Of a DNA stretch of 64,000 nt, positions 26,045 through 36,457 are shown piece after piece. The notes under the pieces were generated by a model, which searched no databases, was not told the DNA's origin, and saw only the letters and a program-made list of their open reading frames with translations. Source of the stretch: Enterobacter cloacae (GTDB lineage: Bacteria; Pseudomonadota; Gammaproteobacteria; Enterobacterales; Enterobacteriaceae); assembly GCF_011078175.1 (NCBI RefSeq), contig NZ_JAALCJ010000010.1, positions 52,736 to 116,735 of the forward strand, written 5' to 3'. The translations under genes and the position numbers were made by a program. The first letter of the stretch is position 1, and each line of letters begins with the position of its first letter.

Positions 26045-29000
26045 ATGCAGGTCAGCAGAAGGCAGTTCTTTAAGATCTGCGCTGGCGGTATGGCAGGCAC
26101 CACGGCGGCGGCACTGGGCTTTGCGCCCGGTGTAGCGCTGGCGGAAACACGGCAGTATAAACTGCTGCGCACCCGCGAAACCCGTAACACCTGTACGTAC
26201 TGCTCCGTCGGCTGTGGGCTGTTAATGTATAGCCTCGGCGACGGTGCGAAAAACGCCAAAGCATCTATTTTCCACATCGAAGGCGATCCGGATCACCCGG
26301 TCAACCGTGGTGCACTCTGCCCGAAAGGGGCCGGTCTGGTAGATTTTATCCACTCCGAAAGCCGCCTGAAGTTTCCTGAGTATCGCGCTCCCGGCTCTGA
26401 CAAATGGCAGCAAATCAGCTGGGAAGAAGCGTTCGATCGCATCGCTAAGCTGATGAAAGAAGACCGCGATGCCAACTTCATCGCGCAGAATGCCGAAGGC
26501 ACCACCGTTAACCGTTGGCTCTCCACCGGCATGCTGTGTGCTTCAGCGTCCAGTAACGAAACCGGCTATTTAACCCAGAAATTTACGCGCGCACTCGGTA
26601 TGCTCGCGGTCGACAACCAGGCGCGTGTCTGACACGGACCAACGGTAGCAAGTCTTGCTCCAACATTTGGTCGCGGTGCGATGACCAACCACTGGGTCGA
26701 CATCAAGAACGCCAACCTTATTGTGGTGATGGGCGGTAACGCCGCTGAAGCGCACCCTGTCGGGTTCCGCTGGGCGATGGAAGCCAAAATCCACAACGGT
26801 GCGAAACTGATTGTGATCGATCCCCGCTTTACGCGTACGGCGTCAGTGGCGGATTTCTACACCCCTATTCGTTCAGGTACTGACATCACTTTCCTGTCAG
26901 GCGTATTGCTGTACCTGATGAGCAACGAAAAATATAACCGCGAGTACACCGAAGCCTATACCAACGCCAGCCTGATCGTGCGTGAGGATTACAGCTTCGA
27001 AGATGGCCTGTTCAGCGGTTACGACGCCGAAAAACGCAAATACGACAAAACCAGCTGGAACTACGAGCTGGATGAAAACGGCTTTGCGAAGCGCGATACC
27101 ACCCTGCAACATCCGCGCTGCGTGTGGAACCTGCTGAAAGAGCACGTCTCCCGCTACACGCCGGAGGTTGTCGAAAACATCTGCGGTACGCCGAAGGCGG
27201 ACTTCCTGAAGGTGTGCGAGCTGATTGCGGAAACCAGCGCGAAAGACAAAACCGCGTCGTTCCTGTATGCGCTCGGCTGGACGCAGCACTCCATTGGCGC
27301 GCAGAACATCCGCACCATGGCGATGGTTCAGCTCCTGCTCGGCAACATGGGGATGGCCGGTGGCGGCGTGAACGCCCTGCGCGGTCACTCCAACATTCAG
27401 GGTCTGACCGACCTCGGCCTGCTGTCGCAAAGCCTGACGGGTTATATGAACCTGCCAAGCGAAAAACAGACCGACCTGCAAACCTACCTCACGGCCAGCA
27501 CGCCAAAACCGCTGCTCGAAGGCCAGGTGAACTACTGGGGCAACTATCCGAAGTTCTTCGTCTCAATGATGAAGGCCTTCTTCGGTGACAAAGCGACGGC
27601 GGAAAACAGCTGGGGCTTTGACTGGCTGCCGAAGTGGGACAAAGGCTACGACGTGCTTCAGTATTTCGAGATGATGCACCAGGGCCAGGTCAACGGCTAT
27701 ATCTGCCAGGGCTTTAACCCGGTGGCGTCGTTCCCGAACAAGAACAAGGTTGTTGAGTCTCTGTCGAAGCTGAAGTTCCTGGTGACGATTGACCCGCTCA
27801 ATACCGAAACGTCGACGTTCTGGCAGAACCACGGTGAGTCGAACGACGTCGATCCGTCGAAGATTCAAACCGAAGTGTTCCGTCTGCCGTCAACCTGCTT
27901 CGCGGAAGAGAACGGGTCTATCGTCAACTCTGGCCGCTGGTTGCAGTGGCACTGGAAAGGCGCGGACGCCCCGGGCATCGCCCTGAACGACGGCGAGATC
28001 CTGGCCGGCATCTTCTTACGCCTGCGTAAAATGTACGCGTCTGAAGGCGGCGTAACCCCTGAGCCGGTGCTGAACATGACCTGGAACTACTCGACGCCAG
28101 AGAATCCGTCTCCGGAAGAAGTGGCGATGGAGAGCAACGGTAAGGCGCTGGCGGACGTTATCGACCCGGCGACCGGTGCGGTGCTGGCGAAGAAAGGCGA
28201 TCAGCTCAGTACCTTCGCCCATCTGCGCGATGACGGTACAACGTCAAGCGGCTGTTGGATCTTCGCCGGTAGCTGGACGCCGAAAGGCAACCAGATGGCC
28301 AACCGCGATAATGCCGACCCGTCAGGGCTGGGCAATACGCTGGGCTGGGCATGGTCCTGGCCGCTGAACCGCCGCATTCTTTATAACCGTGCCTCCGCTG
28401 ACCCGCAGGGCAACCCGTGGGATCCGAAGCGTCAGCTGCTGAAGTGGGACGGCGCGAAATGGGGTGGCGTGGATATTCCTGACTACAGCACCGCGCCTCC
28501 GGGCAGCGATGTCGGGCCGTTTATCATGCAGCCTGAAGGGATGGGACGTCTGTTTGCTATCGACAAGATGGCGGAAGGGCCGTTCCCGGAACACTACGAG
28601 CCGTTTGAAACGCCGCTGGGTACTAACCCGCTGCACCCGAACGTGGTCTCTAACCCGGCAGCCCGTATCTTCAAGGGCGATTTTGAAGCGCTGGGTAAAA
28701 AGGACAAGTTCCCGTATGTCGGCACCACTTACCGTCTGACCGAGCACTTCCACTACTGGACCAAGCACGCGCTGCTTAACGCCATCGCGCAGCCGGAACA
28801 GTTTGTGGAGATCGGCGAGAAGCTGGCGAACAAACTCGGCATCGCCCATGGCGATACCGTGAAGGTCTCCTCTAACCGCGGCTACATTAAAGCCAAGGCG
28901 GTGGTGACCAAGCGTATTCGCACGCTGAACGTTCACGGACAGCAGGTGGATACCATCGGTATTCCAATTCACTGGGGTTATGAGGGCGTGGCGAAAAAAG

Positions 29001-29095
29001 GGTTCATTGCGAACACCCTGACGCCGTTCGTCGGTGATGCGAACACGCAGACGCCGGAGTTTAAGGCCTTCCTCGTGAACGTGGAAAAGGTGTAA
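26045..29095 (+). CDS. fdoG: Formate dehydrogenase-O, major subunit (selenoprotein)
   Basis: Catalytic molybdopterin subunit that oxidises formate to CO2 on the periplasmic side. 1016 residues, as in E. coli, if TGA at 26630-26632 (residue 196) is read as selenocysteine. The sequence around it, NQARV-U-HGPTV, and a hairpin immediately downstream fit this. A twin-arginine signal (SRRQFFK, residues 4-10) directs folded export. One 4Fe-4S cluster is bound by Cys50, Cys53, Cys57 and Cys92. Start ATG 26045 follows AAGGAG. First gene of the fdoGHI-fdhE operon. Conventional gene calling would split it at the TGA. Confidence 0.97.
26630..26667 (+). promoter_or_regulatory. SECIS element of fdoG
   Basis: Just after the TGA, GG-T-AGCAA (26644-26651) pairs with TTGCT-CC (26655-26661) around a GTC loop, leaving one bulged T. 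A bulged U and a GU-containing apical loop 11 or so bases from the UGA are the features recognised by SelB in the E. coli fdhF and fdnG elements. Confidence 0.88.
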
Positions 29096-29107
29096 CGGAG
29101 ACGACCT

Positions 29108-30010
29108 ATGGCTTATCAATCTCAAGACATTATCCGTCGTTCCGCGACTAACGGTTTCACGCCCGCGCCTCAGGCGCGGGATCACCAGCAGGAAGTGGCG
29201 AAGCTTATCGACGTGACCACCTGTATCGGCTGTAAAGCCTGTCAGGTGGCCTGTTCAGAGTGGAACGACATCCGTGACGAAGTGGGTCACAACGTCGGGG
29301 TGTACGACAACCCGGCGGACCTGACCGCCAAGTCCTGGACGGTAATGCGTTTCTCGGAAGTGGAGCAGAACGACAAACTGGAATGGCTTATCCGCAAAGA
29401 CGGCTGTATGCACTGTGCGGATCCGGGCTGCCTGAAGGCGTGTCCGTCAGAAGGGGCTATCATTCAGTATGCCAACGGCATCGTCGACTTCCAGTCCGAG
29501 CAGTGCATTGGCTGCGGCTACTGCATCGCGGGCTGTCCGTTTGACGTGCCGCGCATGAACCCGGAAGACAACCGCGTCTACAAATGCACGCTGTGCGTAG
29601 ACCGCGTTAACGTCGGCCAGGAGCCAGCCTGCGTGAAGACCTGTCCAACCGGCGCCATTCATTTTGGCTCTAAAGAGGATATGAAAACGCTGGCGGCAGA
29701 GCGCGTGGGCGAGCTGAAAACCCGCGGTTACGACAACGCTGGCCTGTACGATCCGGCCGGGGTTGGCGGTACGCACGTGATGTACGTGCTGCACCACGCC
29801 GACAAGCCGAATCTGTACCACGGCCTGCCGGAGAACCCGGAAATCAGCGCCACGGTGAAGTTCTGGAAAGGCATCTGGAAACCGCTGGCCGCGGTGGGCT
29901 TTGCTGCCACCTTCGCAGCGAGCATCTTCCACTACGTCGGCGTCGGTCCGAACCGTGCGGAAGAGGAAGACGACAACCTGCATGAAGAGAAAGACGAGGT
30001 GCGCAAATGA
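29108..30010 (+). CDS. fdoH: Formate dehydrogenase-O, iron-sulfur subunit
   Basis: Passes electrons from FdoG to the cytochrome subunit. 300 residues, the E. coli length. Four ferredoxin-type cysteine groups are visible: [11 protein letters not shown] (39-49), [14 protein letters not shown] (about 99-112), [12 protein letters not shown] (about 132-143) and CTLCVDR...CVKTCP (about 159-179), enough for four 4Fe-4S clusters. A single membrane helix near 250-275 anchors it. GGAG precedes the start; it overlaps fdoI by four bases. Confidence 0.97.
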   Translation: MAYQSQDIIRRSATNGFTPAPQARDHQQEVAKLIDVTTCIGCKACQVACSEWNDIRDEVGHNVGVYDNPADLTAKSWTVMRFSEVEQNDKLEWLIRKDGCMHCADPGCLKACPSEGAIIQYANGIVDFQSEQCIGCGYCIAGCPFDVPRMNPEDNRVYKCTLCVDRVNVGQEPACVKTCPTGAIHFGSKEDMKTLAAERVGELKTRGYDNAGLYDPAGVGGTHVMYVLHHADKPNLYHGLPENPEISATVKFWKGIWKPLAAVGFAATFAASIFHYVGVGPNRAEEEDDNLHEEKDEVRK

Positions 30011-30642
30011 GAAAACGTGACACCATCGTGCGCTACACCGCGCCGGAACGCATCAACCACTGGGTCACCGCCTTCTGCTTCATGCTGGCGGCGATAAGCG
30101 GGCTGGGGTTCTTCTTCCCGTCCTTCAACTGGCTGATGCAGATCATGGGGACACCGCAGCTGGCGCGTATACTGCACCCGTTTGTTGGCGTCATCATGTT
30201 CGCGTCGTTTATCATCATGTTTTTCCGATACTGGCACCATAACCTAATCAATCGGGATGATATCTTTTGGGCGAAGAATATTCGTAAGATCGTCGTCAAC
30301 GAGGAAGTAGGTGATACCGGGCGTTATAACTTCGGCCAGAAATGCGTATTCTGGGCGGCGATTATCTTCCTGGTCCTGTTGCTGGTCAGCGGCGTGATCA
30401 TCTGGCGTCCGTACTTTGCGCCTGCTTTCTCAATCCCGGTGATCCGATTCGCGCTGATGCTGCATTCATTTGCCGCAGTGGCGTTAATTGTGGTTATCAT
30501 GGTGCATATTTACGCCGCCCTCTGGGTGAAAGGCACCATTACCGCGATGGTGGAAGGCTGGGTAACCAGTACGTGGGCGAAGAAACATCACCCGCGCTGG
30601 TACCGTGAAGTCCGCCAGAAACAGGAAAAGTCATCTGAATGA
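30007..30642 (+). CDS. fdoI: Formate dehydrogenase-O, cytochrome b556 subunit
   Basis: Inner-membrane diheme cytochrome b that delivers electrons to quinone. 211 residues, four membrane helices, E. coli length. His residues near helix starts ([45 protein letters not shown]) are the candidate heme ligands. Overlaps both fdoH and fdhE by four bases, showing tight coupling within the operon. Confidence 0.97.
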   Translation: MRKRDTIVRYTAPERINHWVTAFCFMLAAISGLGFFFPSFNWLMQIMGTPQLARILHPFVGVIMFASFIIMFFRYWHHNLINRDDIFWAKNIRKIVVNEEVGDTGRYNFGQKCVFWAAIIFLVLLLVSGVIIWRPYFAPAFSIPVIRFALMLHSFAAVALIVVIMVHIYAALWVKGTITAMVEGWVTSTWAKKHHPRWYREVRQKQEKSSE

Positions 30643-31568
30643 GTATTCGCATAATCCCGCAAGATGAGCTGGGGTCGAGCGAGAAACGTACGGCGGAGTA
30701 TATTCCGCCGTTGTTATTCCCCAGACTCAAGAACCTCTACAACCGCCGCGCGGAGCGTCTGCGCGAGCTGGCAGAGAACAACCCGCTGGGCGATTTTCTG
30801 CGTTTTGCCGCGCTTGTCGCCCACGCGCAGGAAGTGGTGCTGTACGACCATCCGCTACAAATGGACCTGACCGCACGCATCAAAGAAGCCAACGAGCAGG
30901 GCAAACCGCCGCTGGATATTCACGTCCTGCCGCGCGACAAACACTGGCATAAGCTACTGTATTCCCTGATCGCCGAGCTGAAGCCGGAGATGAGCGGCAC
31001 GGCGCTGGCGGTCATTGAGAACCTGGAAAAAGCCTCCGATCAGGAGCTGGAAGAGATGGCGAACGCGCTGTTTGCCTCCGACTTCTCGCTGGTGAGCAGC
31101 GATAAAGCGCCGTTCATCTGGGCTGCGCTGTCTCTTTACTGGGCGCAAATGGCGAGCCTGATCCCAGGCAAAGCCCGCGCCGAATACGGCGAAGCGCGCC
31201 AGTTCTGTCCGGTGTGTGGTTCAATGCCGGTCTCCAGCATGGTACAGATTGGTACAACGCAGGGGCTGCGCTATCTGCACTGCAACCTGTGTGAAACCGA
31301 GTGGCACGTGGTGCGCGTGAAGTGCAGCAACTGCGAGCAGACCCGCGATCTGAACTACTGGTCGCTGGAAAATGAAGAAGCGGCGGTGAAAGCAGAAAGC
31401 TGCGGCGACTGCGGGACCTACCTGAAGATTCTGTATCAGGAAAAAGACCCGAAAGTCGAAGCCGTGGCCGACGATCTCGCCTCGCTGATTCTGGACGCGA
31501 AGATGGAGCAGGAGGGCTTTGCCCGCAGCTCGATCAACCCGTTCCTGTTCCCGGGTGAAGGGGAGTAA
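30639..31568 (+). CDS. fdhE: Formate dehydrogenase formation protein
   Basis: Cytoplasmic accessory protein needed for active respiratory formate dehydrogenases; it binds the catalytic subunits before Tat export. 309 residues as in E. coli. The C-terminal half has four CxxC rubredoxin-like pairs: [24 protein letters not shown] and CGDCGTYL, which hold iron or zinc. Last gene of the fdo operon. Confidence 0.96.
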   Translation: MSIRIIPQDELGSSEKRTAEYIPPLLFPRLKNLYNRRAERLRELAENNPLGDFLRFAALVAHAQEVVLYDHPLQMDLTARIKEANEQGKPPLDIHVLPRDKHWHKLLYSLIAELKPEMSGTALAVIENLEKASDQELEEMANALFASDFSLVSSDKAPFIWAALSLYWAQMASLIPGKARAEYGEARQFCPVCGSMPVSSMVQIGTTQGLRYLHCNLCETEWHVVRVKCSNCEQTRDLNYWSLENEEAAVKAESCGDCGTYLKILYQEKDPKVEAVADDLASLILDAKMEQEGFARSSINPFLFPGEGE

Positions 31569-31579
31569 TCTCCATAAAG

Positions 31580-31606
31580 GCCCGGTGAGCCTCAGTGCAA
31601 CCGGGC
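31580..31606 (+). terminator. Weak hairpin after fdhE
   Basis: GCCCGGT (31580-31586) pairs with ACCGGGC (31600-31606) over a 13-base loop, followed by TAATTA rather than a T-run. It sits between convergent fdhE and the antitoxin gene and may terminate poorly. Confidence 0.4.
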
Positions 31607-31609
31607 TAA

Positions 31610-31900
31610 TTACTGCGATAGCGCAGGGATGACATGTTGAGGGTCGTTAGCAATCGCGCGCAACAGCGCTTTAGCCGGACCTGTAGGTGAGCGTCTGCCT
31701 TGTTCCCAGTTACGCAATGTATCAACGCTGACAGAGATTAAGGTCGCGAATTTACTCTGCGACAACCCGGATGCCTGACGAATTTCTTTTATTTTCATCG
31801 CATCGATTTGAAAGGTACGCGACGGCTCGCGTTGGCCCTCGGCAATCTCGTTCATTTGCCCAATGCTTTGGGTTAACCGCTCAAACAACGCCTTATCCAT
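31610..31900 (-). CDS. Antitoxin, XRE/HigA-like (NadS-type)
   Basis: 96 residues. Helix-turn-helix in the middle (MKIKEIRQASGLSQSKFATLISVSVDTLRNWEQGRRSPTGPAKALLR, about 35-82) with a charged N-terminal region likely to bind the toxin. The start ATG abuts the toxin stop codon (31900/31901), so the pair is coupled in toxin-first order, as in HigBA. Expected to neutralise the toxin and repress the shared promoter through the palindrome at 32252-32268. Confidence 0.85.
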   Translation of the reverse strand: MDKALFERLTQSIGQMNEIAEGQREPSRTFQIDAMKIKEIRQASGLSQSKFATLISVSVDTLRNWEQGRRSPTGPAKALLRAIANDPQHVIPALSQ

Positions 31901-32212
31901 TTACCACCTCTCTATCATCTTTTTCAGAATGGCTTTCTCCTCCGTGGACAGGTCATCTTTAATCCCTTTGCGATAGATGAGCAGCATCCTGATTTCAAAC
32001 TCGCGCGTACGATGAAAATAGATAACTCTTACACCACCGCGTTTTCCCCTGCCGCCTGAAAGCCAACGAATCTTTCGTAAGCCTCCCGTGTTCTGGATCA
32101 GAACGCCATAATCAGGTTGCGTAGCCAGGAAAACCTGAAGCTTATGGTATTCGTCGTCATCCAGTAACGTTTTGACGTCTTCTGTGAAGATATCCGTTTC
32201 AATGAAAAGCAT
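31901..32212 (-). CDS. RelE/HigB-like toxin
   Basis: 103 residues of the RelE/ParE superfamily, subgroup resembling Vibrio HigB-2: the motif GLRKIRWLSGGRGKRGGVRVIYFHR in the centre and MLLIYRKGIKDDLSTEEKAILKKM at the end are typical, with the basic residues thought to act on ribosome-bound mRNA. Predicted to cleave mRNA in the ribosome; not tested. ATG 32212 has no strong ribosome-binding site. The pair sits in a more AT-rich patch between fdhE and fabY, suggesting acquisition. Confidence 0.85.
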   Translation of the reverse strand: MLFIETDIFTEDVKTLLDDDEYHKLQVFLATQPDYGVLIQNTGGLRKIRWLSGGRGKRGGVRVIYFHRTREFEIRMLLIYRKGIKDDLSTEEKAILKKMIERW

Positions 32213-32232
32213 AAAACATACGCCATTGGCTT

Positions 32233-32268
32233 ATAGTAGCAAATATCAAACGTACGTCAATGACGTAC
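32233..32268 (-). promoter_or_regulatory. Promoter and operator of the TA pair
   Basis: GTACGTCAATGACGTAC (32252-32268) is a perfect 8-1-8 palindrome 40 bases before the toxin start. On the minus strand its inner half contains TTGACG, a good -35, with TACTAT 16 bases downstream as a -10. Antitoxin bound there would block RNA polymerase. Confidence 0.7.
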
Positions 32269-32609
32269 CCCTATGAGAGTTACGTTATTAAGGTTTCGGC
32301 TACTAATCCATTTATTTCATTGAGTGCAGTAGGTTTCTTCGAGCCTTTTTCCAGAACTTAAAATCCAACCAAATATTCCGCAGAAGAAGGGATGAAGATC
32401 AGAGAAAGGTCGTTAACGCTGCAAGAGATAGCGGCAAGGAAAAAGCGTAACTGAGTTGATGGGCAGGGATGGTCAAAACCTGATTGACGGTGCTCACCCA
32501 CATGATTACGGGCAGCATGCCATATTCTCTCTTTATGCGGATGACCCATTTTTGTCATCCGCATTTTGCATCAGCAAAGGGTTCCTTTATTACATTTAGA
32601 GTAGCAACG
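32269..32609. other. Gene-poor stretch between TA operator and fabY end, with a strong hairpin
   Basis: No supported gene in either strand. ATGCGGATGAC (32535-32545) pairs with GTCATCCGCAT (32554-32564), 11 base pairs and an 8-base loop, followed on the plus strand by TTTTGC. It looks like a terminator or the remains of one. Short open frames here lack family features and are probably chance or decayed sequence. Confidence 0.55.
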
Positions 32610-33599
32610 CTACTCCTCCTCGTTCCCACCCTCTTCATACGCGCCATACGGCTTCGCAGGCAGAACGATATAGGTGCCTTCAAACACCGCGCCAGGCGTA
32701 TCATCGCCAAACAGCTCAACCTGCATCTGCACGCGTGCTTTACGTCCACGCGCCAGGCGGTCGAGATCGCCGCCCAGTGCGCCCAGGTCGGCCACCGCGC
32801 TCGGCTTGCCGCTGATCGGCGCGCTGTAACGAATATGGGCATCGGCAAGAATAATAGTGCCGCCAAGATGGCGCTCGCGCAGCATCAGCCAGATCAGCCC
32901 CCAGCCGGTGAGCGTGGCGAGTGAAAACAGGCTGCCGGCAAACAGGGTATGGTGCGGGTTCTGGTTGCCGGTTTCCGGCATGGTGGTAATGAATTTTTGA
33001 CCGGTATATTGCTGAATACGCACACCCATTTTTTCACTGAGCGGAATGTGCTGATACCACGCCTGCTGGAGCTGCCCGCACCAGTCGGCGCGATGGAGAA
33101 TATCGTCCAGGGTGGCGATGGGTTTGATCATCAAAAAGTGACGAATCGGCGTAGTTTGCGGGGCAGTGATTTCCCCCTGATTCACGAAACCGAGCTTGGC
33201 AAAGAACTCAACGGCATCTTCGCGGGCGCTACAGGTGACGCGCTTAACCCCTTCCTGACGGGCAACGGATTCCAGCGTCATCGCCATCAGCGTTCCGAGG
33301 CCTTTGTCCTGTACGGAGGGGTGAACGGCCATAAAGCGGATAGAGGCTTCGTTGTCGGCATTGATATACAGACGTCCCACGGCTACGAGGTTGCCCTCTT
33401 CATCCACTACCATCTGGTGATGCGCCATCGCGTCCCAGGCGTCGCGTTCAGAGCCTTTCGGCTGATGCAGTGGCTTGCGCAGCATTTCCCAGCGGAAATG
33501 GTAATAAGCGTCTAATTCTTCTTCAGTTTGCGGTACTCGAAGGTGATACATAGCTGTACTCTCTCTTGTTACCCGCGGCCATGCCGCCAGTTGGCTCAT
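32610..33599 (-). CDS. fabY: Fatty acid biosynthesis protein FabY (YiiD): GNAT-thioesterase fusion
   Basis: 329 residues, same length as E. coli YiiD. An N-terminal acetyltransferase (GNAT) domain (about 17-165, with [18 protein letters not shown], the acetyl-CoA loop) is fused to a hot-dog thioesterase-like domain (about 185-320, [19 protein letters not shown]). E. coli work named it FabY for acetoacetyl-ACP synthesis independent of FabH; mechanism is unsettled. Its start overlaps the dtd stop by four bases. Last gene of yihX-yihY-dtd-fabY. Confidence 0.95.
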   Translation of the reverse strand: MSQLAAWPRVTRESTAMYHLRVPQTEEELDAYYHFRWEMLRKPLHQPKGSERDAWDAMAHHQMVVDEEGNLVAVGRLYINADNEASIRFMAVHPSVQDKGLGTLMAMTLESVARQEGVKRVTCSAREDAVEFFAKLGFVNQGEITAPQTTPIRHFLMIKPIATLDDILHRADWCGQLQQAWYQHIPLSEKMGVRIQQYTGQKFITTMPETGNQNPHHTLFAGSLFSLATLTGWGLIWLMLRERHLGGTIILADAHIRYSAPISGKPSAVADLGALGGDLDRLARGRKARVQMQVELFGDDTPGAVFEGTYIVLPAKPYGAYEEGGNEEE

Positions 33600-34033
33600 A
33601 CCTGGAGCCAGAATGTGACGGGGCCATCGTTCACCAGCGATACCTGCATATCCGCAGCGAATCGTCCGGTTTGTGTATTCATGTCCTGTTGGCGACAGCG
33701 CTCAACAAAGTACTCGTAAAGGGCTTCTGCGCGATCCGGCGCCGCGCCTTTTGAAAAACTCGGGCGCATGCCGCGTTCGGTATCGGCGGCCAGCGTAAAC
33801 TGGGAGACCACCAGCACGCTGCCGCCAGCCTGCTGAACGTTCAGGTTCATCTTGCCTTCCGCATCGCTGAAAATCCGGTAGCCCAGCACGCGCTCGCACA
33901 GGCGGTTGGCTTTTTGTTCGTCATCATCCTTTTCGACACCCAGGAGCACCAAAAGTCCTGGGCCAATTTCACCCGTCACCTCTCCCTCCACGGTGACGCT
34001 GGCACGGGTTACGCGCTGAATCAATGCAATCAT
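33596..34033 (-). CDS. dtd: D-aminoacyl-tRNA deacylase
   Basis: Hydrolyses D-amino acids (and mischarged Gly) from tRNA. 145 residues, E. coli length. Both active-site motifs are intact: SQFTL in the centre and the Gly-cis-Pro motif [11 protein letters not shown] at the C-terminus. Overlaps its neighbours yihY and fabY by four bases on each side. Confidence 0.97.
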   Translation of the reverse strand: MIALIQRVTRASVTVEGEVTGEIGPGLLVLLGVEKDDDEQKANRLCERVLGYRIFSDAEGKMNLNVQQAGGSVLVVSQFTLAADTERGMRPSFSKGAAPDRAEALYEYFVERCRQQDMNTQTGRFAADMQVSLVNDGPVTFWLQV

Positions 34034-34911
34034 GGTTGGTCTGCTTCTTGTCGTTTTTCAGCTTCTGCTGCTTTTTTGAGTTCCCGGTAGACCCCGAGAG
34101 TGACAGTTATTTCGGCGCCAAGCAAGACGATACACCACGTCCAGTAGACCCAGACAAACAAAATGGGGATCACCGCCAGCACGCCGTAAATCAGCTGATA
34201 TGAGGGGAACATGGTGATATAAAGCGCGAATCCTTTCTTGCCCAGCTCAAAGAGCAACGCCGCTATCAGCGCACCCACCACGGCATCCCGGTTGGGTACG
34301 CGCGTGGTTGGCACCACGCTATAGAGCAGCCAGAAGGAGAGCCACGATAAAATCAGCGGGAAGATACGCAGCACGTTATCGATCACGCTGTTTAAGTCGG
34401 TCGCCCAGCGCAGCGAAAGAAGGTAAGAGCTGATCGCCAGGCTTGCCCCCGCCAGCAATGGGCCAAGGGTTAAAATCATCCAGTAGACGGCAAAGGAGTA
34501 AACTTTCGGCCGGACTTTTTTGCTCCGCCAGATGGTGTTGAGCGCGCTGTCGATGGAGTACATCAGCAGCAGCGCGGTAACAATAAGCCCACACGCCCCT
34601 ACCGCCGTCATCTTGCTGGAGTTGGCGACAAACTGTTCAATGTAATTCTGGATCACATCGCCGGTGGCAGGAATAAAGTTCGCAAAGACGAAATGGCGAA
34701 GCTGCATGCTCACATCGGCGAACATCGGAAACGCCGAAAAAAGCGCAAAAATCACTGCCACCAGCGGAACCAGCGAGAGCAACGATACGTAAGCGAGATT
34801 GCCCGCCAGCGTGGTCATGTTGTCCTCATCAATGCGATGCCAGAGGAGTTTCAGCCACGCCCTAAGCGGACGCGTATGATGATTGGCTTTTTGATGAACG
34901 GTTTTTAGCAT
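34030..34911 (-). CDS. yihY: YihY/BrkB-family inner membrane protein
   Basis: 293 residues (E. coli 290), about six membrane helices, formerly annotated as RNase BN; that activity belongs to another gene. The conserved N-terminal stretch [23 protein letters not shown] and [12 protein letters not shown] are family marks. Molecular function not established. It starts inside the last codons of yihX (7-base overlap). Confidence 0.94.
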   Translation of the reverse strand: MLKTVHQKANHHTRPLRAWLKLLWHRIDEDNMTTLAGNLAYVSLLSLVPLVAVIFALFSAFPMFADVSMQLRHFVFANFIPATGDVIQNYIEQFVANSSKMTAVGACGLIVTALLLMYSIDSALNTIWRSKKVRPKVYSFAVYWMILTLGPLLAGASLAISSYLLSLRWATDLNSVIDNVLRIFPLILSWLSFWLLYSVVPTTRVPNRDAVVGALIAALLFELGKKGFALYITMFPSYQLIYGVLAVIPILFVWVYWTWCIVLLGAEITVTLGVYRELKKAAEAEKRQEADQP

Positions 34912-35504
34912 AACTGCTTCACGAAGTAGTTCGGTATCGTCTCTTTTCCGGTCACCAGAATGGAGGTGATGCCCAACTGGTTAGCTCCCTCTATATTATC
35001 GGCGTTATCGTCAAAAAAGACCGCATCCGCCGCCGTCAATCCTTCTTCCTGCAATACCGCCTGATAGATGCGCGCCTCAGGTTTACGCATCCCCATCTCC
35101 TGGGAAAGATACACTTTATCTGCCGCCGCGTGGATTTCCGGGTATTCATCCGGCCAGAAGGTGGTATGCAGGCGGTTCGTATTTGATAGCACAACAACGC
35201 GATGCCCCTGCGCGCGCAGCTTATGCATGATGTCGATCACTTCCGGGCGGATCGCGACAAATATGGCCTGCCAGCCATGAGAAAACTGCTCGTAGCTTAA
35301 CGAGAGACCCATTTCCTGGCAGAAACGCTCTGCAAACGCTTCGTCGCTGATCTCACCGCGCTCGTGCAGATGGAAAGTCTCACCCATCGCAAAATTCTGC
35401 TTTAACGTCGCCAGCGGAACACGGCTAAAATCGCTCCATGCGCCCAGCACCCGGTTAAAATCGATATCGACGATTACATTTCCTAAGTCAAAGATATAAA
35501 GCAT
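34905..35504 (-). CDS. yihX: Alpha-D-glucose-1-phosphate phosphatase (HAD)
   Basis: 199 residues, E. coli length. Haloacid dehalogenase fold: motif [12 protein letters not shown] at the N-terminus (nucleophile Asp), motif II VVLSNTN near 115, Lys in [10 protein letters not shown] and motif [11 protein letters not shown] near 170. E. coli YihX dephosphorylates alpha-glucose-1-phosphate from glycogen. First gene of the yihX-yihY-dtd-fabY operon. Confidence 0.95.
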   Translation of the reverse strand: MLYIFDLGNVIVDIDFNRVLGAWSDFSRVPLATLKQNFAMGETFHLHERGEISDEAFAERFCQEMGLSLSYEQFSHGWQAIFVAIRPEVIDIMHKLRAQGHRVVVLSNTNRLHTTFWPDEYPEIHAAADKVYLSQEMGMRKPEARIYQAVLQEEGLTAADAVFFDDNADNIEGANQLGITSILVTGKETIPNYFVKQLC

Positions 35505-35582
35505 GTTTATCTCCTTTCGCCGTGGAAAACTAACTGTAGCGGGAAAGAGAAACTTTAGCTATGCGCCAGATTCAGCTTAGAG

Positions 35583-35613
35583 AAAGGAAAGGCCCGAATC
35601 GCAATATCGGGCC
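35583..35613 (-). terminator. csqR terminator
   Basis: GGCCCGA (minus strand, arms 35607-35613 and 35591-35597) forms a stem over a 9-base loop, followed by TTTCCTTTCTC. It begins 10 bases after the csqR stop. Confidence 0.65.
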
Positions 35614-35622
35614 ATAAGACGA

Positions 35623-36423
35623 TCAGCCAGCTTGCTGATCTTCTCCGAAATTGACTTCGACAACTTCGACCTTGCTGCATTTGAGGTGATTTTGCAGCGC
35701 CGAGCCGGGCAACTCATCGGTGAAAAGCGCCGTGGCCTGCGCCACGTTGCCAATTTCAACCGCCGCGGAGGCGTGATATTTCGTATGATCGGCTGCCAGT
35801 AAAATATGCCGGGAGTGGGCAAGCATGGTTTTCACCACGCTGGCTTCGTTAACATCAAATTCCATCATCGCACCGTCGTGTTCAATGGCCCCGACGCTGG
35901 TCACGAGGTAGTCCGCCCGGAAGCCAGACACAAACGCCGTTGCCGCCGGGCCGATAATGCCGCCGTTGTGCGGGCGCAGCGTGCCGCCCGGAACCATCAC
36001 TTCAAAGCGCGGATTTTTATACAGAATATGCGCCACCCGCAGACTATTGGTGATGATGCGCAGATGATTATGGTTAAGCAGCGCCCGCGCAACGTGTTCC
36101 ACGGTCGTCCCGATAGTGATAAAGATGGTCGAACCGTCGGGGATATAGTCCGCAATCGCTTCGGCAATCGCCCGTTTCTCTTCAGTCAGCGAGACTTCTC
36201 GCTGCTCGAACGCGGTGTTGACCACGCTGGATGCCCTGCCCGCACCGCCATGATGACGCGTGATCAGCCCCTGCTCGCTGAGCTTGCGAATATCCCGGCG
36301 CACGGTTTGCGTCGACACATCCAGCAGTTGTGCCAGTTCATCAATGTTCATATAGCCGCGATCGGCAATCAGCGTCAGCAGCTGATCGTGACGCGGGTTG
36401 CCGGTCAGTTCGGTAAGGCTCAT
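35623..36423 (-). CDS. csqR: DeoR-family repressor of sulfoquinovose genes
   Basis: 266 residues (E. coli YihW/CsqR 261). DeoR winged helix at the N-terminus (RGYMNIDELAQLLDVSTQTVRRDIRKLSEQGLITRHHGGA) and a sugar-phosphate-binding domain after it (DYIPDGSTIFITIGTTVEHVARAL). In E. coli it represses the yih cluster and is released by sulfoquinovose-related ligands. ATG 36423 follows GAGGA; longer upstream extension is not conserved. Transcribed after yihV with a 34-base gap. Confidence 0.95.
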   Translation of the reverse strand: MSLTELTGNPRHDQLLTLIADRGYMNIDELAQLLDVSTQTVRRDIRKLSEQGLITRHHGGAGRASSVVNTAFEQREVSLTEEKRAIAEAIADYIPDGSTIFITIGTTVEHVARALLNHNHLRIITNSLRVAHILYKNPRFEVMVPGGTLRPHNGGIIGPAATAFVSGFRADYLVTSVGAIEHDGAMMEFDVNEASVVKTMLAHSRHILLAADHTKYHASAAVEIGNVAQATALFTDELPGSALQNHLKCSKVEVVEVNFGEDQQAG

Positions 36424-36457
36424 GGGCTGTCCTCTGAAAACCATCACGCCCCGCATT

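Noticed and set aside
26630..26632. Apparent nonsense mutation splitting fdoG into two genes
   Set aside because: Position, flanking residues and the downstream hairpin all match a selenocysteine codon.
32358..32564. 68-codon open frame on the minus strand as a gene
   Set aside because: Overlaps the strong hairpin at its start, no family features and no good ribosome-binding site.
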